Shown here: piece after piece, positions 46,130 through 59,510 of the stretch
Position numbering within the stretch: the stretch's first letter is position 1
Layout: the number at the start of each line of letters is the position of its first letter
Assembly (NCBI GenBank): GCA_914767715.1
Contig: OU612067.1
Location: forward strand, 20,434,162-20,496,161
Origin: Membranipora membranacea
Lineage: Eukaryota; Bryozoa; Gymnolaemata; Cheilostomatida; Membraniporidae
Length of the DNA: 62,000 bases
Direction of reading: 5' to 3'
Position numbers and translations under genes: made by a program
Notes under the pieces: generated by a model
The model's database searches: none
The model's input: the letters and a program-made list of their open reading frames with translations, nothing else
Told to the model about the DNA's origin: nothing

Positions 46130-49126
46130 AGGTGGGGTAGCATCAATGATAGTACTTGAATGGTTACACTAAAAATTATGTCCAGAGTTATAGTAATTCA
46201 TATAAAAAGTAAAAAAACTGTTATTCCCCTTCTCTGTCCTTGCATTCTTGGGCCTAAAAATAGTATGGCCTCTAGAGGATCTCCTGGAATTATTAAAAAT
46301 AATCCTATCAAGTAACGGATGCGTACAGCTGTTGGCCGCCTTACTAAAATGGGTGGTAGATTGACGTATAATAAAGTCATCGAGTGAAATTATATCAAGC
46401 ATATCCAGCCTGTCACAATGTTGCGCATGAGGGAAAATAATTCGGGTGGCAGTGTCTTGAACATTCTCTAGCTTCGATTTGGTAGTGTCTGACAAAAATT
46501 GATAAAAACCGGCGCACCATAACAGAGAACTGATCTAATATTTGCACAGTAAAAATTACATAAGCAAGTTGAGGACATTCCCAATTTTTTGAGTTGTCTC
46601 ATTAAAAAAAACTAAGAGTTGCATCTTTTGATTATAGTATTAACATGTGGAATAAAAGTCAAGTGGTCATCAATGTAGATGCCTAAAAACTTCATCACCT
46701 GGGAGGGATTGATGCTACTATTTACATAAAATACTGGATTTCGGTGTTCTTATAAATAATTCAAATAAAAATTCATAATGACAGTCTTGTCAGTATTTAG
46801 GAGCATGTGATTGGTTGCTGACCATAGAGCGGTCTGTTGAATGGGTGGCACAATTGATTGACTATCAGGGTCGCTAACTGTTAAATAGAAAGTGCTATCA
46901 TCTGCATACTTGACAGTTTTGAACTCGGGAACTAAGAGATCGTTAATGTACATAGGCCACAATATTGGCCCGAGGTTTGTGCCCTGTGGAGCTCCAACAT
47001 TGATGTCAATGTATTTGGAAGAGGAGCTGTTGAATTTCACACACTGCTTGCGTATTTTCAGGAAGTCTGCGATAATCTGAGGGTGAAAGTTGTGGTTCTT
47101 CATTTCCTGCAGTACTATGGATGGTTGCAGCCGATCAAAGGCTTTGGAAAAGTTCAATGACGCTAGCTGGATATACTTGGTTTGGAGTTTGTGGAGATCT
47201 GCTGTTATGTGATCAACAAGCTGGAGTATTGCATCAATGGTGCCTACTTTCTCCTGATATGCGTACTGTGTTGGGTCAATTATTTCCTGCAGTTTGCCTC
47301 GCATTTTGTTGATCATAATTTGTTCGGCCAGTTTCCGAGATGGAATAGCAAGGATATAGGCCGATAATCTTTGTATTTGCTAGGCTCTTTGGATTTAGGC
47401 AGTGGTTTTACTTCTGCACTCTTCCAGATATCCGGATACTCCCCACAGTCTAGCATTGTGTTGATCATGTGATGTACCGGTATACACAGGTCATCATGTC
47501 CGTCTTTTGACACCCAGGATGGAGAATCTAGTGTGTTACATGCCTTAGTATGGTCGATTTTACTGAGTGTGTGTTGTAGAGGAGTATGTGACGATGATGT
47601 GTCAAGTAGGGATTTTTGTCTTGCTTCTCCCCAAATGCTCTTGAAGTATGTATTGAGATTTTTGACTACATCACAGTCAGATAGGCATTTATCTTCTACG
47701 CCTGTTGTTGAATTGGTTGAATGGCTGTTTTGGTTGTTGGTTGTGAGTTTTTTATATAGTTGCCCACCACTTTTTAGCATTTTTGTTGTCATTCAGCTGT
47801 TTGCTTACAAACTTCTTCTTGCTAGTTCTAATCATTTGCTAAACCGTCGACTTGAGCTGCTAGTAACCAGAACTGCCTTTGTTGTATGCTTTGTCCCTGG
47901 CTGCAAAGGTTTTCTCAATGTCTGCAGTTATCCAGGGCGGCTTGTCCTGTCGCTGTTTTTTATTCTGGTACAGACAATGTTTGTCAAGGAGCTGATCGAT
48001 AGATTCGTGCAGATTAACAGCCTGTTGGTGAACATTTTGCTCATTGAGAACAGTACTCCAATCATGTTGTGATAATGATACCAGAAACTCATTCTTGCGA
48101 CCGTGAGTGATGAGGCGTATTTTTACTGGGATGTAACGTTTGCATTTTGCTGGCTGTCCTTTCACGAGTACACAGCAGTGATCATTGTCGCCGAGTGGAG
48201 ATAATTTTTCAGCTGCATTGTATTCCTCTACATCGGTAAACACAAGGTCTAGTTTGTTGTTTACTTGAGTAGGGAACCAGTAACCAGGTCATGTAGGTTG
48301 AACTGTTCCAATAGACCTTCCACAGGTAATTTATTAAAATGACCATTTATGAGGAATCTTGACATTGGGTACTTGTTATGCGATTTCAGTAGTGTAGTCG
48401 ACAGGTAGTGTTGTGTTTTTGACTGCTCAACATTAGGTGGATGGTACAAACAGCCAACTATAATAGGAGAGGAGGATTTGATGTTTATTTTTGCCCAGAG
48501 TGCAGATAAAGTGCTGGATGTTTCTGAGGATATAGTTGTTGCATCGGTATGGTCATGCACGAAAATCCCTACCTCCTCCTATTCTATGTGTCCTGTGGTA
48601 AAAGTGGGTTTTATATCCATCGATACTAACAGTTTGCTGTTTGTCATTGTAAAGCCATGTCTCTGTTAGACAAATAATGCTTGGTTTGTGTATTTCAGCA
48701 TAAGCCTCCAATTCCGCAAGTTTCCAAGTGTTTAACGACCTGCAATTAGTATAGAGCAGGCTGGGTGGGGGACATTTATTTTCTTTACTAGCGGTACTGG
48801 AATGTTGTTGTTATTAAGTGACCTGCAGTTTATGTATTGAACAACAGGATGGCTCTGTGAGGTTTTCTTAGCACTCGGACAGGTATCGGATCTGGTCTCG
48901 ATTGTTGAGTGATATGTCTAGTTTTATGTTTGCCAGCTCTGCAGCCTCGCTTAGTTTTCTTTGAGCGTAATCCATTCTTAGTGCCTTATCCTTTAATTGC
49001 ACTAGTTTGAGATATACTTTCTAAGATCTGTTTGTTGATAATTTTAAATCCATTGCTGTTGCAGTTTTTTTAAGTTGAGTATATCTGCTCTGCTATAGCT
49101 AGTACGATTATCCGACATATTATATG
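46130..49126 (-). mobile_element. LINE copy C (most complete at its 3' end)
   Basis: Runs from the endonuclease N-terminus near 49126 through the linker (48243-47860) and RT (47316-46750: LNFSKAFDRLQ, GAPQGTNLGPILW, YADDSTFY). Its C-terminal region ends FRPKNARTEKGNNSFF near 46195, the only copy that preserves this end. Motif A reads NFSKAFD here, so the first catalytic Asp is lost. The endonuclease has INGHFN instead of GDFN and shares the frame break after HDLVTG with copies A and B. Confidence 0.88.
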
Positions 49127-49310
49127 AGTGGATCAGCAATGTCAATATCTATGCGCACGTATGTTTTCAGAGTTATAGTCCAAGATTTTAGCAGCGTAAT
49201 CAACTAAATTCACAGAGCACCAGTTAGGTGCAGCCTACCCCGACGCAAACTAACTAACTAATGTGAACATGTCAACTAACTTGGCCCAACATATTGTACC
49301 TCTAAGTGGA

Positions 49311-49505
49311 TCAGGTCAATCCAGTATAAGCTCTTATTGCTGTTAATACCAGAATACTGCATTGCGGGATACTAAATGGAATGTCATCTATCCTATCTCC
49401 AGCAAAAGAAGGGCCATAAAGTAAATTCTCCAATTCTGACAAATGATCATGAATATGTAATGCTCCATATAATATACAGATTTGTGTACAACTCTGTTCT
49501 TTCAC
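49311..49505 (-). other. Small conserved open frame, copy in unit C
   Basis: Counterpart of 22151-22405, 64 aa, with HIHDHLSELENL and a 1-base insertion that ends it after RAYTGLT. Confidence 0.3.
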
Positions 49506-50772
49506 ATGTCAAGGGTTTTCTCATGTCAAAGTAAGACGACTCATGATTTTATATTTTTTCTTCAATTTTAATCTTAGAGTGAAAAGTGAACATGTCATCT
49601 TTAATAAAATGCGCTAGAATTAGTAATAAGTTCAACACAAGAAATGTCAACTAGAACTATTATGATAGAAATCAATCAATAAGGGAGGGAAGGGAAAATA
49701 TATTGACCATTATTCTTTGCTTCCATGCTCTGCTATAAAAGAGTGAAAGTTTACCTCTCTCCCAAACCACTTTGTTTTTTGTTGCTGCATGAATCTAACT
49801 CACAGTTGTTGCAAAAAAAACACATCTGTCTTTGCTCATATATATATTACCAACCAGAAGCATGTAAATATTTACCCTTGCTTTTATTTTCTTTCTACAG
49901 AATGTTTGCCACTCCAAATTTACAATGTTTCTTCATAGCAGAATACCAAAAAGATGTTAATAATTTCGCTTACTTACGATAATAATTCAGTGCAGAATTA
50001 CAATCACAGGAATGCATTTTTAGGGCGGGGGCGTTCATAATATTTTGATTCCTTTATGAAAGTTATCGCCAAAAATTTCACAGAAATTCAACAATTGCCA
50101 ACAATTGATTTTTAAGTGAATGCAAAGTTTTTAAAATCTGTTACATTTGTTATGAATTTGAATTAATTTGTAAAAAGCTTATACTAAGTATTATCTGTAA
50201 CAAATTTTTGTGTACATTAAATTCAGAGCATTTAATTCAGAGTACTGATATGTGGGTTTCTACGTTATTATATTTATATTATCTCTTGATTCCAAGAACG
50301 CAAATTGCTAGCAATTGCGTTCAATCTGTTACCGCAGTTATTTCATTTTCAAACTTCAAGGTAGCTTTATATTTCGACCTGAAATAATATTTATTATTAT
50401 TATCGGGAAATTGTCTTACTAATCAGAGTGAATCGCTCATCATTCTTGTCATACTGAAGACAGATTTCTGCACACAGTTATACATCACACAACAGGACAG
50501 TTTTTAAAGAGGTTACGAGTATCCATAAAACATGCGTGCAAAATGCACCTTACCTAACCTACCTACCTTTACCTTACCTAACCAGAAAATTAAACTTTTT
50601 TACACTAAAATGAGTCACGAAAAGGTCTAAATGTAATACGATCACTGGAACACGGACGCGGATTCTATATAATTTATTTATAGCAGAAAATACCACTTGA
50701 AGTACTCAAAATTCACAAAATAGTTACTGTTCATCAGAAGCAGCATTGGTATATGAAGGGAAGTAAACTCAC

Positions 50773-50910
50773 CATTTAGGTAAGGTTTTCAGACCACACT
50801 TGCTGATGTTAAGCTCTTTTAGAGATCTGAGATTAGATAACTCATCGGGTGATCTGAGGCCCCTATTCGTGCTTACATCAAGCTTCTCTAGGCTTGTTAG
50901 GGAGCTGATC
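50773..50910 (-). CDS. LRR exon C (two repeats)
   Basis: 138 nt, phase 2 on both sides, acceptor TTTACAG, donor GTGAGT. It encodes ISSLTSLEKLDVSTNRGLRS, then PDELSNLRSLKEL and NISKCGLKTLPKW. It differs from exon A at 18 and from exon B at 19 of 138 bases, clustered in two windows that encode the strand x positions. The intervening core is identical at every base. About 3% of the next 90 intron bases differ from unit A. One Ser differs by all three bases (TCA against AGC). Confidence 0.88.
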
Positions 50911-51467
50911 CTGTAAACAATAAGCTCATGTCATGCAGGGAAATTTACAAATTTACTCAATAACAGATAGGCTATTTGTTCACTACACTCGATTATTCTG
51001 TCTATGCTTTTGCTGATGTGCATTGATGTCATCTGATTTGGTCTAATTATGATTGTATTGACAGAATTTATATTTCAGAATTTTAGAATCAAAACATCAG
51101 AGCAGCACCAACAACACACAAAATAGGTAATGAATTCATCAATTTAAACACGAAAAAAAAATTCTGCGCGCACCCAGTGATGCATTTTTGGAGTAACTTG
51201 AGAAAAAGATTGTGAGATTTTTACAACATGAAAAATTAATTACAATTGTGCCTCATAGTAATCTCCACTCCATACTCTAACTCTCTCTTGCTTTTCGTAT
51301 CATTGATAAGTTCTCACGCCATAAAGATCCCCATTAGGTTATCTGTTTGTGGGGGGGGGGGGGGAGAAGATGGAGATAGCTGACATGTTTTTTTCATTTT
51401 CTCTTAATATTCTTGTTATTTTAACTGATGAAGTCTATAAATTAATTTGTCTTCCACATCACACTTA

Positions 51468-51496
51468 CCGCTTGAGCTGATCACTGTCTGGTATAT
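51468..51496 (-). pseudogene. Remnant of the upstream exon, copy in unit C
   Basis: Donor and the coding end IPDSDQLKR remain, then the R1 repeat starts, with the same junction as in unit A at 25035. It cannot act as a complete exon. Confidence 0.7.
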
Positions 51497-51751
51497 CTAT
51501 CTAACTAGTATGTCAAGTAAGGGCCACAAAGGGCACAAATATAATGCAACCGCATGTACACACGTCATGCCATGTTTCATATTCTATCTTTATAATATAA
51601 ATGTGATATATCGCTTTTTAAATCTTTTTAATATTGTATTGGTGATCATGTCCAATAGTTATTCACAGTTGAAACCTCCTAAATATTTGACATTGAGTCG
51701 CAGTGACCTCTGGGAGTTTATTTTGGGGCAAAAAGTGCCCATTTTTAAATC

Positions 51752-51868
51752 GAATTTCGAATGGTTAGAATCCAGTGGATTCTAACCATTTCCATGATGG
51801 GAAAAACATGAAAAGAATCTGCCGCGGCCGGGGGGGGGGGGGATTCTTTTCATGTTTTTCCCATCATT
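51752..51868. repeat. Nested foldback with G-tract loop
   Basis: AATTTCGAATG and GATGGGAAAAACATGAAAAG are repeated in inverted order on the right, around a loop with CCGCGGCC and a long G run. A second palindrome (14-bp arms, 51760-51790) interrupts only the left arm. It sits where the R1 repeat breaks off. Confidence 0.75.
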
Positions 51869-51879
51869 CGAAATTGGAG

Positions 51880-54800
51880 TGTTATCATGCATTGCTATTC
51901 ATAATAAAATATGTATTTGTGGCTAATTAAAATTGTTTTTAATAACAGGTGCATGAGCTATTGTTTGGTGACAAGATTAAGTCAACATAATCTCATAATT
52001 GTGTTGGTTTGTGATGGTTTGTGTTGTCGCAATGTCTCTCTGTTTAGTCATACAATCAAATGATTTACTATGTAGTGCTCTCATATTTACAGGTAGGCAT
52101 ACTAGTAGTGATTGCTTTTTTATTTATAGAGGCTTACAAAAGGATGGCTAATAATTTAGGTTAGCACAATACAATTTTGAATATTATCATGGGCTTAGGC
52201 CTCTGTAAAGCTGTAGCTCCACGTAACGATGTAATCACAGGCCGATGGCATGTCTAGACATGCTCGGCCGATCTCACACTGCTACACAGGCCTATGAGTT
52301 AGTGTACGATGGTCTAGTGAGTCATAGTGGCTCATAAATCAGGTGCCTATATTGACTAATGAACTCCCTCAGTTCTATCGATTGACCAATGATATTTAAT
52401 GGGCGTGTTAACAAATGACCGGATATAGATGTCATATTAAATCCGGGTCTTTGTCACTTTGAATCTTCACCAAATAAAATTTCAGTCTTCTGTAAATTTG
52501 ATTTTCCTATGCTATACTCTGGATGTCATGTCAGGACAGCTTCCATTTCCAAGTGATACAGCTATTACCTTCCATATTTTCACAACAGCACCCCTCCTAT
52601 CTTTGTAGTTATGGTCTTTTTTATCATAAATAGGAGGATGTGATTTTACTACAGATATTATCAACTCCTCCATTTTTGATAGCCTGTCACGATTTGATAG
52701 ATGACGTGTTTAACCGCGTAATTATTGAAGCAAGCAATCAACAACCAATCAGCATAGAGGATCGTCCAGATCACTCGGGCAAAAGACCAACAAGTTCGAT
52801 GTCCACTTAACACGAGTAATCACTCGTGCAGATCCACCGTTTAACCACTCGTGGCCCCAAATCGATGTAAAAATCGTGACATGTAGCCATAGCTTTACTC
52901 TTTGCTCTCTGTATGACATCAAAACCATTAACACAATGAGCAATATCCTCATGACAGTAGATTAGATACCATAGTGAAAACCATCATACTGTGATTCATC
53001 TGGATACCCAACTAACCATATTGACTTCAAGCTGTTGATGGCATATGGCCGAGGAGCTATTGGTGACTGCATTTGGAAAATTTCTAACTCAAATTAAGCT
53101 GCAAAACAAAATCCCTCCCTTGCCTTCTCTGGTCTTCACCTGATTGATTTGATTGATTTATTACATATCACAAACAATATTACCATGGCTCTCAACCACT
53201 CAGGTTTAGCCCGAGTTACTCAGATTTTTGGGTTCAACTCAGGCTTCTCAGTTGATTTTAGAATGTGAGCTAAAACTCAGATTTTGCTCGTTGGCAGATG
53301 AATAATATATAAACGATGCTAAATGTTGCCTTACAATAATTTATGTCATATTATTGATGACTGATCAGGTATTAGATTCTAGTTGTGATAAGCTATGCTC
53401 TCACTGCGCTGCCTATTCAAGTAATTTGTGTGAAATTGATATGGCTAAATTCCAATTTGCATTTGAGAATGCTTTTAAAATTTAGCTGAATCTAGTCTTT
53501 AATTTGAATATCAACACATTACACCCCAACTTGCCTTTCTGTCAAAGCATCTCAGACTGAGATGACATGCATATTTGATCACAGGGTCAACACTGCTTGA
53601 TGTTTTAAGCAGATAGTTGGACATTTATATCATTGGAAGGTGGCAAAATAATGCGCTTTCCCAGGAAAGTCTTATCTGCTTGTTTAATAGCCGATAGATT
53701 GACTTTCAGCTTGGCAGCGTCTTAATATTGAGAAGCCATGCTCTCGGGCATTACTAATAATATCCAAAGTGATCGTATCTAAATTATTTTTTAGTGTGGA
53801 TAGTTGTGACAGCCCATTGAAATAATGAATTCATTGGTGACAAGGAATTTGCAACTGCATTGTCAATTTGTTCAAGTGGTGTTTTCTGATGGTTGCTGAC
53901 AGCAGCTCAGGATTGGTTTGCTTGTTGTTGAAGTCGCTTTCTTTATTTATTGCGTTTGCCTCTTATTGTGTACTCTATTCTAGGTCACCTTGCTTGCATT
54001 GCTAATTTTTGGCAGAGATGAATAATAAAGATAACAACTTTTGCATGAGAATTATGTGTGGTGTTTGTTGTGGGTATTTGATTTCATTTGTGATAAGCTA
54101 TGCTCTCACTGCACTGCCAATCCCAGTGATTTGCGAAATCGATTATTATGGCTAATAATAGAAATTTGAATTTTAGGAATGTTAAAAAAGTGATTTTGCG
54201 GGTGGGTGAACCGGATAAATCCAGGCAACACCAAACTTTTGCATGAGAATAATGTGTGGTATTTATTGTAGGTATTTGATTTCATTTGAGATAAGCATGC
54301 TCTTATTGCACTGCCAATCCCATTGATTTGCAAATAGATTATTAAGGCTAAATAGAAATTTGAATTTTAGGAATGTTAAAAAAGTCATTTTGCAGGTGAA
54401 CTGGATAAATCCAGGCGATGATTTCAATAGCATCACATTACATCAATTATATGCCTTTCTACCCTGGCGGCTCGATTCGTCAGCCCTTAAATCAATATTT
54501 TTACAAACATATTCTTACATCATGGGGAATTATTTTCACCTGTGGCGATGGCCTTGGTTAGTCCATATGAATTGGTTCATCTGGATCAAATTTAAACTTA
54601 TTTACGATTTTATGTGTACAAGAAATGCTTTAGGTTTTTATTGATTTACTTGCTATCACAAAAATGAAATGTTGCGAGAAAAGGATACTTATACTTTGTC
54701 ATTAAAGGAGCTTGCTACTAATTTATAGAACTTGCATTTGAGGGCATCGCTCTAGAAAATTTTGTATGATGTGATGCTCATCAGAAAAACAGCACAATAA

Positions 54801-55870
54801 TATCGAGGTCGCTACGTCAAGCCTCAAATTCTTAGCAACGTTAAAAACTTTTCCTAGTAATTTCTTGTCAATGGTTCATTTGCTCGTGTGCAAAACGGGC
54901 AGACAATACATCAAGAGGGAAACTACAAAACTTTTGAACATCATAGAAGCTAATGGCTTTGTACATAGATGCAACATTTTTTTAACAACATACATTCTTT
55001 AACTTGCTTTGCCAGCTATTCTTTGCACATAATCTTCGAATCTCAGGTACTTCACCCGACAATTTTTCTGTGCCATCTCAGACGTATCCTCAGCTGTTTA
55101 TGTTCAGGGCGTTTTACACCTTTAAAATACCACTATGGGACATGCTAATATCAAAACTCAGGTTTCAAATCCTCCCAGGTTGAGAGCCCTGATATTACAT
55201 AATCAAATAGTAACTAGAAACCAGAAGTATTTTATATCTGATATAATATGCCTTCATAATAACAATACTACTACTATTAAGGCTTCTTTGAGGGAAGGAT
55301 TTGGGATTTTAACGTGACATTTATTTTCACACAAATCAGAAGCACTGCCCAATCTATTCTTAAAAATTTTACTTGAAAGACAGTAATTTATGTTTGAAAC
55401 AACCCTAATAATCTTCAATAATTTTTTATTGACATTGTTTCCTCAATCAAGCCTTGTTTAAAATGTGATAGTGTCAGGCCTTCTTGTGTATTTCTTAGGA
55501 TTGAAATATTTCACAACTGTTTGATGGGTATCCCTGGCTTAAATTTAATTCAAATCACTGGGTAAGGTCGGTTGACACAAGTACCAGTAGATGAATTATG
55601 CGGCCTGATTTAATCCCCCCACTCAAAAACTTTGACCCCATCCAGCAAAAATTAGAACCAGTAGTACTGAATTTGGATTGGAAATAGTAAATAAAATATT
55701 TATCGCTACCTATTCTCTTGCTATCTTGCAGCTATCTTGCGGAGAGTTATTTAACCAGATTGACACAATTGATTGTTCTGCTTGGTGATTGGAGTTTGAA
55801 ATAAAATCTGTATACAGGAGAACTTGTATGGTGGTATAATTTCTGATATTTGGAGACATTCCATTTTAAT
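51880..55870. other. Mostly single-copy intron sequence
   Basis: No gene, LRR exon or retroelement was recognised. A tandem repeat of about 185 bp lies at about 54035-54415, with a weaker third copy near 53390-53480. Open frames under 100 aa show no family signature. Confidence 0.5.
54035..54415. repeat. Two-copy tandem repeat, about 185-bp unit
   Basis: Both copies contain CTTTTGCATGAGAAT or a close form, GATAAGC, TGCACTGCCAATCCCA and TTAGGAATGTTAAAAAAGT. Confidence 0.75.
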
Positions 55871-55984
55871 CCTAGATTATTTTTCTGTAAAGAATTCTCT
55901 CCTTTAAGTTTGTATGTTTGTATGAAAATGAGAAGATAATTCTATAGCAACTTGAAGCCAAATTACTTTTAATGAACTGAGTAG

Positions 55985-58605
55985 TTAAGGTGGCAGTGTC
56001 TTGAACATGCTCTAGCTTCGATTTGGTAGTGTCTGATAAAAATTGATAAAAAACCGGCCCACCATAACAGAGAACTGATCTAATATTTGTACAGTAAAAA
56101 TTACATAAGCCAGTTGAGGACATTCCCAATTTTTTGAGTTGTCTCATTAACAATAACTTAGAGTTGCATCTTTTGATTATAGTATTAACATGTGGAATAA
56201 AGTCAAGTGGTCATCAATGTAGATGCCTAAAAACTTCATCACCTGGAAGGGATTGATGCTACTATTTTCAGCGGTCTGTTGAATGGCTGGCACGATTTAT
56301 TGACTATCAGGGTCGCTAACACTTAAATAGAAAGTGCTATCATCTGCATACTTGACAGTTTTGACCTCGGGAGCTAAGAGATCGTTAATGTATATAAGCC
56401 ACAATATTGGCCAGAGTTTTGTGCCCTGTGGAGCTCCAACATTGATGTCAATGTTTTCGGAAGTGGAGCTGTTGAATTTCACACACTGCTTGCGTATTTT
56501 CAGGAAGTCTGCGACGAGTCTGATAATCTGAGGGTGGAAATTGTGGTTGTTCATTTTCTGCAGTACTATGGATCATTGCAGCCGATCAAAGGCTTTGGAA
56601 AAGTCCAATGACGCTAGCTGGATATACTTGGTTTGGAGTTCGTCGAGATCTGCTGTTATTTCATCAACAAGCTGGAGTATTGCATCAATGGGGCCTACTT
56701 TCTCCTGATATGCGTACTGTGCTGGCTCAATTACTTCCTGCAGTTTGCCTCGCATTTTGTTGATCATAATTTGTTCGGCCAGTTCTCCGAGTTGGAATAG
56801 CAAGGATATAGGCCGATATTCTTTGTATTTGCTAGGCTCTTTGGTTTTAGGCAGCGGTTTTACTTCTGCACTCTTCCAGATATCCGGATACTCCCCACAG
56901 TCCAGCATTGTGTTGATTATGTGATGTACCGGTATACACGGGTCTTCACGTCCGTCTTTTGACACCCAGGATGGAAAATCTAGGGTGTTACATGCCTCGG
57001 TATGGTCGATTTTACTGAGCAGCACTTTTATCTCACCTAAACTGATGTGTTGTAGAGGAGTATGTGACGATGGTGTGTCAGGTAGGGATTCTTGTCTTGG
57101 TTCTCCCCCAACGCTCTTGAAGTATGTATTGAGGTTTTTGGCTACATCACAGTCAGAAAGGCATTTATCTTCTATGACTGTTGTTGAATTGGTTGAATGG
57201 CTGTTTTGGTTGTTGGTTGTGAGTTTTTTTACAGTTGCCCACCACTTTTTATCATTTTTGTTGTCATGCAGCTGTTTGCTTACAAACTTCCTCTTGCTAG
57301 TCCTAATAATTCGCTAAACCGTCGACTTGAGATGCTTGTAACCAGAACTGCCTTTGTCGTATGCTTTGTCCCTGGCTGCGATGGTTTTCTCAATGTCTGC
57401 AGTTATCCAGGGCGGCTTGTCCTGTCGCTGTTTTTTAATCTGGTACGGGCAATGTTTATCAAGGAGCTGATCGATAGATTCGTGCAGATCAACAGCCTCT
57501 TGGTGAACATTTTGCTCGTTGAGAACATTACTCCAATCATGTTGTGATAATGATACCAGAAACTCATTCTTGCGACCTGGAGTGATGAGTCGTATTTTTA
57601 CTGGGATGTAACGTTTGCGTTTTGCTGGCTGTCCTTTCACGAGTACACAGCAGTGATCATTGTCGCCGAGTGGAGATAATTTTTCAGCTGCATTGTATTC
57701 CTCTACATCGGTTAACATAAGGTCTAGTTTGTTGTTTTCTCGAGTAGGGAAATTCACCAGGTCATGTAGGTTGAACTGTTCCAATAGATCTTCCACAGGA
57801 AATTTACTAAAATCACCATTTATGAGAAATCTTGACGCTGGGTACTTCTTATGCAATTTCAGTAGTGTAGTCGACAGGTAGTATTGTGTGTTTGACTGCT
57901 CAGCATTAGGTGGATGCTACAAACAGCCAACTATGGTAGGAGAGTAGGATTTGATGGTTATTTTTGCCCAGAGTGCAGAGAAAGTGCTGGATGTATCTGA
58001 GGATATAGTTGTTGCATCGAGACGGTCATGCAAAAAAAATCCCTACACCTCCTCCTATTTTTTTTGTCCTTTAGCAAAAGTGGGTTTTATATCCATCGAT
58101 ATTAACAGTTTGCTGTTTGTCATTGTTAAGCCATGTCTCTGTTGGACAAATAATGCTTGGTTTGTGTATTTCAGCATGAGCCTCCAATTCCGCAAGTTTC
58201 CAAGTGTTTAACGACCTGCAATTTAGTATAGAGCAGGCTGGATGGGTGACATTTCTTTTCTTTATTAGCTGTACTGGAATGTTGTAATTATTAAGTGACC
58301 TGCAGTTTATGTTTTAAACGACAGGATGGCTCTGTGAGGTTTACTTATCACTCTGTGCAGGTATTGGATCTGGTCTCGATTGTTGAGTGATATGTCTAGT
58401 TTTATGTTTGCCAGCTCTGCAGCCTCGCTTAGTTTTCTTTGAGTGTTATAGATTCTTAGTGCCTAGTCCTTTAATTGCACTAGTTTGAGATATAATGTGT
58501 AAGATCTGTTTGTTGATAATTTGAAATCCATTGCTGTCGCAGTTATTCAAGTTGAGTATATCTGCTCTGCTATAGCTAGTACGATTTTCCGACATATTAT
58601 ATGAG
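55985..58605 (-). mobile_element. LINE copy D (least damaged endonuclease)
   Basis: The frame 57856-57314 is continuous from the endonuclease end into the linker. It has FLINGDFSKFP, which keeps the Asp of the GDFN motif, and HDLVNFPTRENNKLDL, without the frame break of copies A-C. RT pieces at 57025-56573 (LDFSKAFDRLQ) and 56554-56297 (GAPQGTKLWPILW, YADDSTFY) follow. About 90 bp are missing after the YADD segment, and the 3' end is cut at about 55985. It also has an extra ISPKLMC-type stretch (near 57020-57045) absent from A-C. Confidence 0.88.
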
Positions 58606-58788
58606 TGGATCGGCAGCGTCAATATCTATTCGCACGTATGTTTTTCCGAGTTATAGTCCAAGATTTTAACAGCGTAATCAACTAAATTAAAAGAGCACCA
58701 GTTAGGTGCAGCCTACCCCGGCGCAAACTAACTAACTAATGTGAACATGTCAACTAACTTGGCCCAACATATTGTACCTCTAAGTGGG

Positions 58789-58983
58789 TCAGATCAATCC
58801 AGTATAAGCTCTTATTGCTGTTAATACCAGAACACTGCATTGCGGGATACTAAATGCAATGTCATCTATCCTATATCCAGCAAAAGGAGGGCCATAAAGT
58901 AAATTCTCCAATTCTGACAAATGATCATAAATATGTAATGCCCCATATAATATACAGATTTGTTTACAACCCTGTTCTTTCAC
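58789..58983 (-). other. Small conserved open frame, copy in unit D
   Basis: Counterpart of 22151-22405, 64 aa, with IPQCSVLVLTAIRAYTGLI. Confidence 0.3.
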
Positions 58984-59127
58984 ATGTCAAGGGTTTTCTC
59001 ATGTCAAAGTTAGACGACTCATGATTTTATATTTTTTCTTCGGTTTTGATCTTAGAGTGAAAAGTGAACATGTCATCTTTAATAACAATTAGTAATAAGT
59101 TCAATTCAAGAAATGTCAACTAGAACT

Positions 59128-59510
59128 ACTTTTTATACAACAGAGATCTGATATTTCCATGTTTTTCTTTCTTGTCAGTATTAACAACGTATTTCGGATG
59201 GTTCGGTTGCCCGTTGTCAAAGAAGAAACAAATCCTATAATATAGATTTAGCGCAATTATAATGATGGGTTATATAATATATAAATATTTGTTTTAATAT
59301 ATGCATTAAAAATCATATTGATGCTCATGCTGGAGATAATACTTATATCGATCCCATTCATTATATTATATTGTCACAGTGAAAGTTAATCGTCAGGCAG
59401 ACTCAGGCCCTTCACCTATTTTATAGAAAACAAAGCTGTTTGCTACTATAACCTTACACATCCCCTCTCCCTTATCTTTTCACATGAAAACAACTCATAA
59501 TTTAAATGTA
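59128..59510 (+). mobile_element. 3'-end piece of the second LINE family, flanked by a long duplication
   Basis: ACTTTTTATACAACAGAGAT and the next about 60 bp match the 3' UTR at 61300-61370. The rest (to about 59510) is unmatched. About 190 bp before it (58937-59127) is repeated after it (59514-59710); the left part resembles unit A and the right part units B/C, so this is likely a recombination joint. Confidence 0.6.
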
